Positions 5,834 to 8,930 of a stretch of DNA of 8,930 nucleotides are shown in pieces (positions within the stretch are counted from its first letter, which is position 1; every line of letters starts with the position of its first letter). The stretch spans positions 16,199 to 25,128 of the forward strand of contig MFMI01000005.1 in assembly GCA_001783465.1 (NCBI GenBank), written 5' to 3'. A program made the translations under genes and the position numbers. A model generated the notes under the pieces. It searched no databases. It was not told the DNA's origin and worked only from the letters and a program-made list of their open reading frames with translations. The DNA is from Candidatus Kaiserbacteria bacterium RIFCSPLOWO2_02_FULL_54_13. GTDB taxonomy: Bacteria; Patescibacteriota; Minisyncoccia; Phycocordibacterales; Phycocordibacteraceae.

Positions 5834-7507
5834 ATGGATTTACCGTTTGATACGACGAGCGAAACGAAGAAACTCGCCGAGATACGCGAGCGCGAAGAAG
5901 AGGACCTCGCGTACATTCTCGCCGACAAATACGGCATGACCTATGCGGACCTCTCTCAACACGATATAGACAGCGACGCGCTCCGCGTTATTCCCGAGAG
6001 AGATGCGCGGGAGGCCGAGACAGCGGCCTTCGCGAAGACGGCGAGAATGCTCTCTATCGCGGTCCATAATCCGAATAATCCTGCGTACGCGAAGCTCGCC
6101 GAGGAGCTCGCCGGCCGTGGATTCACCATAAAAGGGTTCCTCGTGTCTAAAAAAAGCATTGAGAAGGCTCTCTCCCGATACAGCGATTTATCGCTCGCGA
6201 CGAAGTCGCGGGCGGGAGTCTTCGCTCTCGCTCCAGAAACGCTCGCGAGACTTGCGAAGGAGAGCATGACACGCGATGCTCTGAAGCAGTCGCTCGACGC
6301 CGCGACGGCGGGAAAAGAGCTTGACCGCGTCTCGCGCATCCTTGAAGTCGTCGTCGCGGGAGCGTTTGCACTGCGCGCGTCTGACATCCACCTTGAGCCG
6401 CGAGAAGAGGGGGCTCTCCTGCGCCTCCGCATTGACGGCGTCTTGGCCGACGCGTATCTCTTCGACCCCGCCACCTACCACCAGCTCAACTCGCGCATCA
6501 AGCTCCTCTCGGGGGTGAAGCTCAACATCGCGAATCGGGCGCAGGATGGCCGCTTCAGCATTACAAAAGGTGAGAGTCAGATTGAGATACGCGCCTCCTT
6601 CATCCCGGGTAATAATGGCGAATCTATCGTGCTCCGTCTTCTTGACCCCGAGACGATACGCGTCTCGTATAAGGAACTCGGTATCCATCCGAAACTCCTG
6701 AAACGCCTTGAAACAGAGATACGGCGTTCTAACGGCATGTTACTCACCACCGGGCCGACCGGGAGCGGTAAGACGACGACGCTCTATTCGTTTCTCCGCG
6801 AGATTCACGCGCCGGAAATAAAAATAATTACCATTGAGGACCCTGTTGAATACCATCTGGATGGCATCGTACAGACGCAGGTGGAAGGGAATAAATATAC
6901 CTTCGCCGAGGGACTTAAGTCCATCGTGCGCCAGGACCCGGACATCATCATGGTCGGCGAGATTCGCGACGGCGAGACGGCCGACATCGCCATCCAGGCC
7001 GCGCTCACCGGCCATTTTGTCTTCTCCACACTCCACACCAACGACGCGGCCGGCACCTATCCTCGCCTCGCCGACCTCGGTGCCAACCCGAAGTCCTTCG
7101 GTTCGGCCATCACGGTCTCTATGGCGCAACGGTTGGTGCGCAAATTGAATCCGGATACGAAAAAGGAGAGGCCGCTCACCGACGAAGAGAAGAAAATGGT
7201 TGCAAAAGTATTTGAAACACTCGCCGATAAATCGTTGGTTCCTGAAAAAATAGAAACGGTGTGGGAACCGGACACCACGAATCCTGACGACACCGGTTAC
7301 AAAGGGCGCGTCGGCCTCTTTGAAGCCATCTTCATGGATGACGAGCTCGCGACCTTCCTCCGCGACAACCCGCCCGACCACGAGATCGCGAAGTTCGCGA
7401 GCAAGCAGGGATACCTCACGATGGCCCAAGATGGTGTCCTCAAAGCTCTCTCTGGTATTACCTCCCTCTCCGAAGTCGCCTCCACCGTCGACCTCCCGCG
7501 CATTTAA
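5834..7507 (+). CDS. pilB: Type IV pilus assembly / type II secretion ATPase (PilB/GspE)
   Basis: A 557-residue hexameric ATPase of the secretion superfamily, cytoplasmic and acting at the inner face of the pilus machine. Residues 14-130 form the N-terminal MSHN-type domain (LAYILADKYGM, then a VIPERDARE stretch typical of GspE). The N2 domain begins at about 160, with ASDIHLEP (182-189) and RLRIDGVL. The ATPase core has Walker A GPTGSGKT (307-314), Asp box TIEDPVEY (333-340), Walker B IIMVGEIRD (371-379) and His box STLHTNDA (398-405). The usual four zinc cysteines are absent: NPDT (439-442) stands where CPxC is expected, and TTNPDD before TGYKGR (487-492) has none. The ATG at 5834 is preferred over 5777 because MDLPFD follows the -10 box with the 6-base spacing, and the extra 19 residues overlap the divergent promoter. 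No other pilus genes are in the window. PilB and GspE cannot be told apart from sequence alone here. Confidence 0.92.
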   Translation: MDLPFDTTSETKKLAEIREREEEDLAYILADKYGMTYADLSQHDIDSDALRVIPERDAREAETAAFAKTARMLSIAVHNPNNPAYAKLAEELAGRGFTIKGFLVSKKSIEKALSRYSDLSLATKSRAGVFALAPETLARLAKESMTRDALKQSLDAATAGKELDRVSRILEVVVAGAFALRASDIHLEPREEGALLRLRIDGVLADAYLFDPATYHQLNSRIKLLSGVKLNIANRAQDGRFSITKGESQIEIRASFIPGNNGESIVLRLLDPETIRVSYKELGIHPKLLKRLETEIRRSNGMLLTTGPTGSGKTTTLYSFLREIHAPEIKIITIEDPVEYHLDGIVQTQVEGNKYTFAEGLKSIVRQDPDIIMVGEIRDGETADIAIQAALTGHFVFSTLHTNDAAGTYPRLADLGANPKSFGSAITVSMAQRLVRKLNPDTKKERPLTDEEKKMVAKVFETLADKSLVPEKIETVWEPDTTNPDDTGYKGRVGLFEAIFMDDELATFLRDNPPDHEIAKFASKQGYLTMAQDGVLKALSGITSLSEVASTVDLPRI

Positions 7508-7536
7508 TTTCTGCATAGGGCATTCCTTATATTTCT

Positions 7537-7637
7537 TATCAAAACTTATATACGACCGTAGTATTGTTTTGATACGTCGCAACTGTTGTTCCATGTCTCA
7601 CGCGGTCGTTAGTGTTATGGAACACTAGAGTTGCGTG
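7537..7637. repeat. Cluster of inverted repeats downstream of pilB
   Basis: This 146-base gap between the pilB stop and the terminator at 7654 has no convincing gene. It holds TATCAAAAC (7537-7545) with GTTTTGATA (7566-7574), 9 base pairs around a 20-base loop. Beside it lies TAGTGTT-ATGG-AACACTA (7610-7627), flanked by CACGC (7599-7603) and GCGTG (7633-7637). An alternative fold pairs GCAACT (7579-7584) with AGTTGC (7629-7634) and GTTCCAT (7588-7594) with ATGGAAC (7617-7623); the two folds exclude each other. There is no T-run after the hairpins, so they are not a standard terminator. Confidence 0.55.
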
Positions 7638-7653
7638 GGGACAAAAAGAAATC

Positions 7654-7687
7654 GCCCGACAGAATCATTGGGTGATTCCTGTCGGGC
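7654..7687 (-). terminator. Intrinsic terminator of the 99-residue gene
   Basis: GCCCGACAG (7654-7662) pairs with CTGTCGGGC (7679-7687) and AATCA (7663-7667) with TGATT (7673-7677), a 14-base-pair stem with one bulged base and a 5-base loop. On the minus strand it follows the stop at 7696 by 8 bases and is followed by GATTTCTTTTT, a good U tract. On the plus strand the tail is only partly T-rich (AATCATTTTCATTT), so it may also stop pilB transcripts weakly. Confidence 0.85.
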
Positions 7688-7695
7688 AATCATTT

Positions 7696-7995
7696 TCATT
7701 TCTCGAAAACTGCCAAAAATTTCTGTGCGTTTTCGATCAGTTCATCGACCTCCTTGCGCTGCGGCACAGACCCAACCGAAGACCCTGGATAAATCTGTCC
7801 CCCCAGCGCCTCCAGGATATACATGCCGATATTTGTGAGTTCGTGTGGATGACCTTTTTCGCGATATAGTCCCTCTTTCTCTTTGAGAGCAACTGCCTCA
7901 TCGAGAAGGAGTCGAGCGTACGGGTAACAGAACCCGTCGATAACGCCGGCTTCTTGTACTTGAAGCTGGAGCTTTAGTTTCAATTTCGGTTCCAT
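7696..7995 (-). CDS. Small hypothetical protein in its own transcription unit
   Basis: A 99-residue soluble protein that I do not recognise. It has no signal peptide or membrane segment. It begins with alternating basic and hydrophobic residues (MEPKLKLKLQLQVQ), like a beta strand, then a helix-rich stretch (YPYARLLLDEAVALKEKEGLYREKG), HPHELTNIGMYILEALGGQI, and ends in an amphipathic helix (KEVDELIENAQKFLAVFEK). A GAGGAG site (8008-8003) lies 7 bases before the ATG at 7995, the best ribosome site in the window. A strong terminator follows 8 bases after the stop. Good expression signals and consistent length support a real gene. It is flanked by plus-strand genes on both sides. The upstream region contains a structured element that may be its leader. 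Confidence 0.75.
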   Translation of the reverse strand: MEPKLKLKLQLQVQEAGVIDGFCYPYARLLLDEAVALKEKEGLYREKGHPHELTNIGMYILEALGGQIYPGSSVGSVPQRKEVDELIENAQKFLAVFEK

Positions 7996-8042
7996 TGTTT
8001 ATCTCCTCGATTTATTCTGGAAGGAACAATTCCCGTCCATAG

Positions 8043-8177
8043 TCCTCAAGGCAATCTCCCACAATAAATTGCAGGGTGGACGAGACACCTGAGGAGATTC
8101 GCAGCAACATTACCGAAGTAACGGAACCATAAAGTCCTTGGGGAAACGCCCGAAGCCGTCAAGCCTTGCCTAGAGGA
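8043..8177 (-). ncRNA. Candidate structured RNA or leader, family not recognised
   Basis: This lies in the gap between the 99-residue gene and ruvB, which has no supported ORF. Closing stem: on the minus strand CAAGGC (8168-8163) pairs with GCCTTG (8052-8047), extended by TCCT (8177-8174) with AGGA (8046-8043) across a 5-base bulge. Inside are a 7-base-pair stem AATCTCC/GGAGATT (8099-8093 with 8059-8053) with an inner hairpin CAGGTG...CACCCTG (8091-8072), a hairpin TTAC-UUCG-GTAA (8121-8110) and a hairpin ACGGC-UUCG-GGCGT (8159-8146, one G-G mismatch). Both small hairpins carry C(UUCG)G loops only when read on the minus strand, which suggests that direction and a role as the leader of the 99-residue gene. 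It does not fit, by eye, common riboswitch cores, SRP RNA, tmRNA or RNase P. A plus-strand leader of ruvB is the alternative, but the predicted ruvB start of transcription lies downstream of it. Confidence 0.4.
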
Positions 8178-8180
8178 GTA

Positions 8181-8208
8181 TGAACAGGACAAAAAACTAT
8201 GATAGAAT
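8181..8208 (+). promoter_or_regulatory. Putative ruvB promoter
   Basis: An extended -10 box (TG at 8200-8201, one base, TAGAAT at 8203-8208, 5 of 6) with a possible -35 TGAACA (8181-8186, 4 of 6) 16 bases upstream. The predicted start near 8215 gives a leader of about 14 bases (ATCATCTAATTTTT) before the ATG, with no Shine-Dalgarno site. Confidence 0.5.
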
Positions 8209-8228
8209 GTTAGCATCATCTAATTTTT

Positions 8229-8930
8229 ATGTCAAGGTCTCCAAATCCCGTTAGAGGCAAGACACCAAGGGTGTCTGGCTCTCCATTGGAGAGCGCCTCT
8301 AACGGGACGAGCTTAGATGCGGCGCTCCGCCCGTCTCGCTGGGACGAATATGTGGGGCAGAAACAGGTGAAGGCGAACGTCCGCGTCTCTATTGATGCCG
8401 CCAAGAAGCGTGGGAGTATGCCCGAGCATATCCTCTTCTACGGCCCGCCGGGAGTCGGTAAGACGACCTTGGCCCATCTCGTCGCCGCGACGCTTGAGTC
8501 GCCCTTGAAGAGCACATCGGGAGTGGCAATAGAGCGTGCCGGAGACCTCGCTGCCATTCTTACTAATCTTGAGCCAAATACAGTTTTATTTATTGATGAA
8601 ATTCACCGGCTCTCGCGTAAGATAGAGGAGCTCCTCTATCCAGCCCTTGAATCGGGACATCTTGACCTCGTCCTCGGGAAGGGTCCGTCGGCGCGCACGG
8701 TAGAGCTCGCGCTCCCGCCTTTCACGCTCGTCGGCGCGACCACGCGCGTGGCGGAGCTCTCCGGCCCCTTGCGCTCGCGCTTCGGCGGCGGCGTCTTCCA
8801 GCTGGACTTCTATAATGAGGACGACCTGCGCGACATCATTCGCCGTTCGGCACTCCTGCTTAATCTGAAAGCGCCAAAGGAGGTTATTGAACACATTGCG
8901 GCGAGAAGCCGCGCGACTCCGCGTGTCGCG
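8229..8930 (+). CDS. ruvB: Holliday junction branch migration ATPase RuvB, N-terminal two-thirds
   Basis: The frame is open to the right edge (234 codons); the family is about 330-350 residues, so the C-terminal DNA-binding winged-helix domain is mostly beyond the window. RuvB is the hexameric AAA+ motor that pulls DNA through the RuvA-bound junction. Visible motifs: LRPSRWDEYVGQ (33-44), Walker A GPPGVGKT (72-79), Walker B LFIDEIHRL (120-128), the RuvB hallmark LVLGKGPSARTVEL then LPPFTLVGATTR (sensor 1, 169-173), the arginine-finger segment PLRSRFG (180-186) and SRATPRVA at the edge. The ATG at 8229 is the first in frame after the putative promoter. Residues 6-27 are encoded by a nested palindrome (8246-8307) that appears inserted in frame between the start and the conserved TSLDAALRP; removing it would leave a normal RuvB N-terminus. 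ruvA lies at the other end of the window. Confidence 0.95.
   Translation, partial: MSRSPNPVRGKTPRVSGSPLESASNGTSLDAALRPSRWDEYVGQKQVKANVRVSIDAAKKRGSMPEHILFYGPPGVGKTTLAHLVAATLESPLKSTSGVAIERAGDLAAILTNLEPNTVLFIDEIHRLSRKIEELLYPALESGHLDLVLGKGPSARTVELALPPFTLVGATTRVAELSGPLRSRFGGGVFQLDFYNEDDLRDIIRRSALLLNLKAPKEVIEHIAARSRATPRVA
8246..8307. repeat. Nested palindrome (three-way junction) in frame in ruvB
   Basis: The outer arms TCCCGTTAGAGGC (8246-8258) and GCCTCTAACGGGA (8295-8307) pair perfectly over 13 bases. They enclose two perfect 7-base-pair hairpins with 3-base loops: AGACACC-AAG-GGTGTCT (8260-8276) and GCTCTCC-ATT-GGAGAGC (8278-8294). Only single bases (8259, 8277) separate the elements, so nearly every base is paired. 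The core from 8247 to 8306 is 60 bases, 20 codons, keeping the ruvB frame. This looks like a small mobile palindromic element of the in-gene type known from Rickettsia (RPE); kinship to that family is not implied. Confidence 0.9.

Noticed and set aside
6740..7594. Minus-strand open frame of 284 residues opposite pilB
   Set aside because: It lies opposite conserved PilB motifs, has no recognisable domain, and its composition is that of a reverse-strand shadow of a GC-rich gene.
7593..7628. Eleven-codon mini-ORF (ATG to TAG) inside the hairpin cluster
   Set aside because: No Shine-Dalgarno site or matching -10 spacing, and no downstream gene on that strand for it to control.
8043..8177. Group I intron, riboswitch of a known class, SRP RNA or RNase P
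   Set aside because: Some strings recall group I intron core segments, but no ordered set of core elements is present and ruvB is not interrupted. No known riboswitch core or SRP/RNase P signature was found by eye.
1..8930. CRISPR array, transposase, prophage or defence island
   Set aside because: No spaced direct repeats, no DDE or HUH transposase motifs and no phage structural genes were seen in any frame.

Overview
The window looks like a piece of a Patescibacteria (CPR) genome, most likely a Parcubacteria-type lineage with mid-to-high GC. This is inference from gene content and style: a pared-down set of informational genes, a small membrane-anchored lamin-tail-like protein, a short DNA polymerase III delta-like protein, a PilB-type ATPase without zinc cysteines, and several genes whose -10 box sits directly before the start codon. 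TGA is used as a stop, so this is the standard bacterial code and not the CPR code 25. No CRISPR array, transposase or phage gene was seen.

Layout, left to right. The 3' end of ruvA (+) runs off the left edge. It is followed by a secreted, membrane-anchored lamin-tail-like protein (356-1312, +), a short tandem repeat and tRNA-Lys(UUU) (1362-1434, +). Then comes a minus-strand block, in transcription order: a small lipoprotein (5735-5472), tsaE (5405-4971), polA (4978-2591), a short holA-like gene (2586-1921) and an AT-rich three-helix membrane protein (1899-1444). tsaE, polA and holA overlap or nearly touch and look like one operon. A divergent promoter region (about 5764-5833) separates this block from pilB/gspE (5834-7507, +). 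An isolated small minus-strand gene (7995-7696) follows, with a strong Shine-Dalgarno site, a strong terminator and a structured region upstream of it. The window ends inside ruvB (8229 to the right edge, +).

How the genes fit together. RuvA and RuvB form the Holliday-junction branch-migration motor, and the window is bracketed by their genes on the same strand about 7.9 kb apart. PolA and the delta-like protein act in DNA replication and repair. TsaE and tRNA-Lys belong to translation: tRNA-Lys(UUU) is a substrate class for the t6A modification that TsaE supports. PilB powers type IV pilus assembly.

The most unusual signals are not genes. (1) A 62-base nested palindrome in frame near the start of ruvB would fold as a three-way junction. 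(2) Smaller palindrome pairs lie inside polA and the lipoprotein gene. (3) A -10 hexamer recurs at nearly constant distance, exactly 6 nt in three cases and 8 nt in a fourth, before ATG; this suggests leaderless mRNAs. (4) A structured element at 8043-8177 carries two C(UUCG)G loops when read on the minus strand, which suggests an undescribed leader or small RNA.
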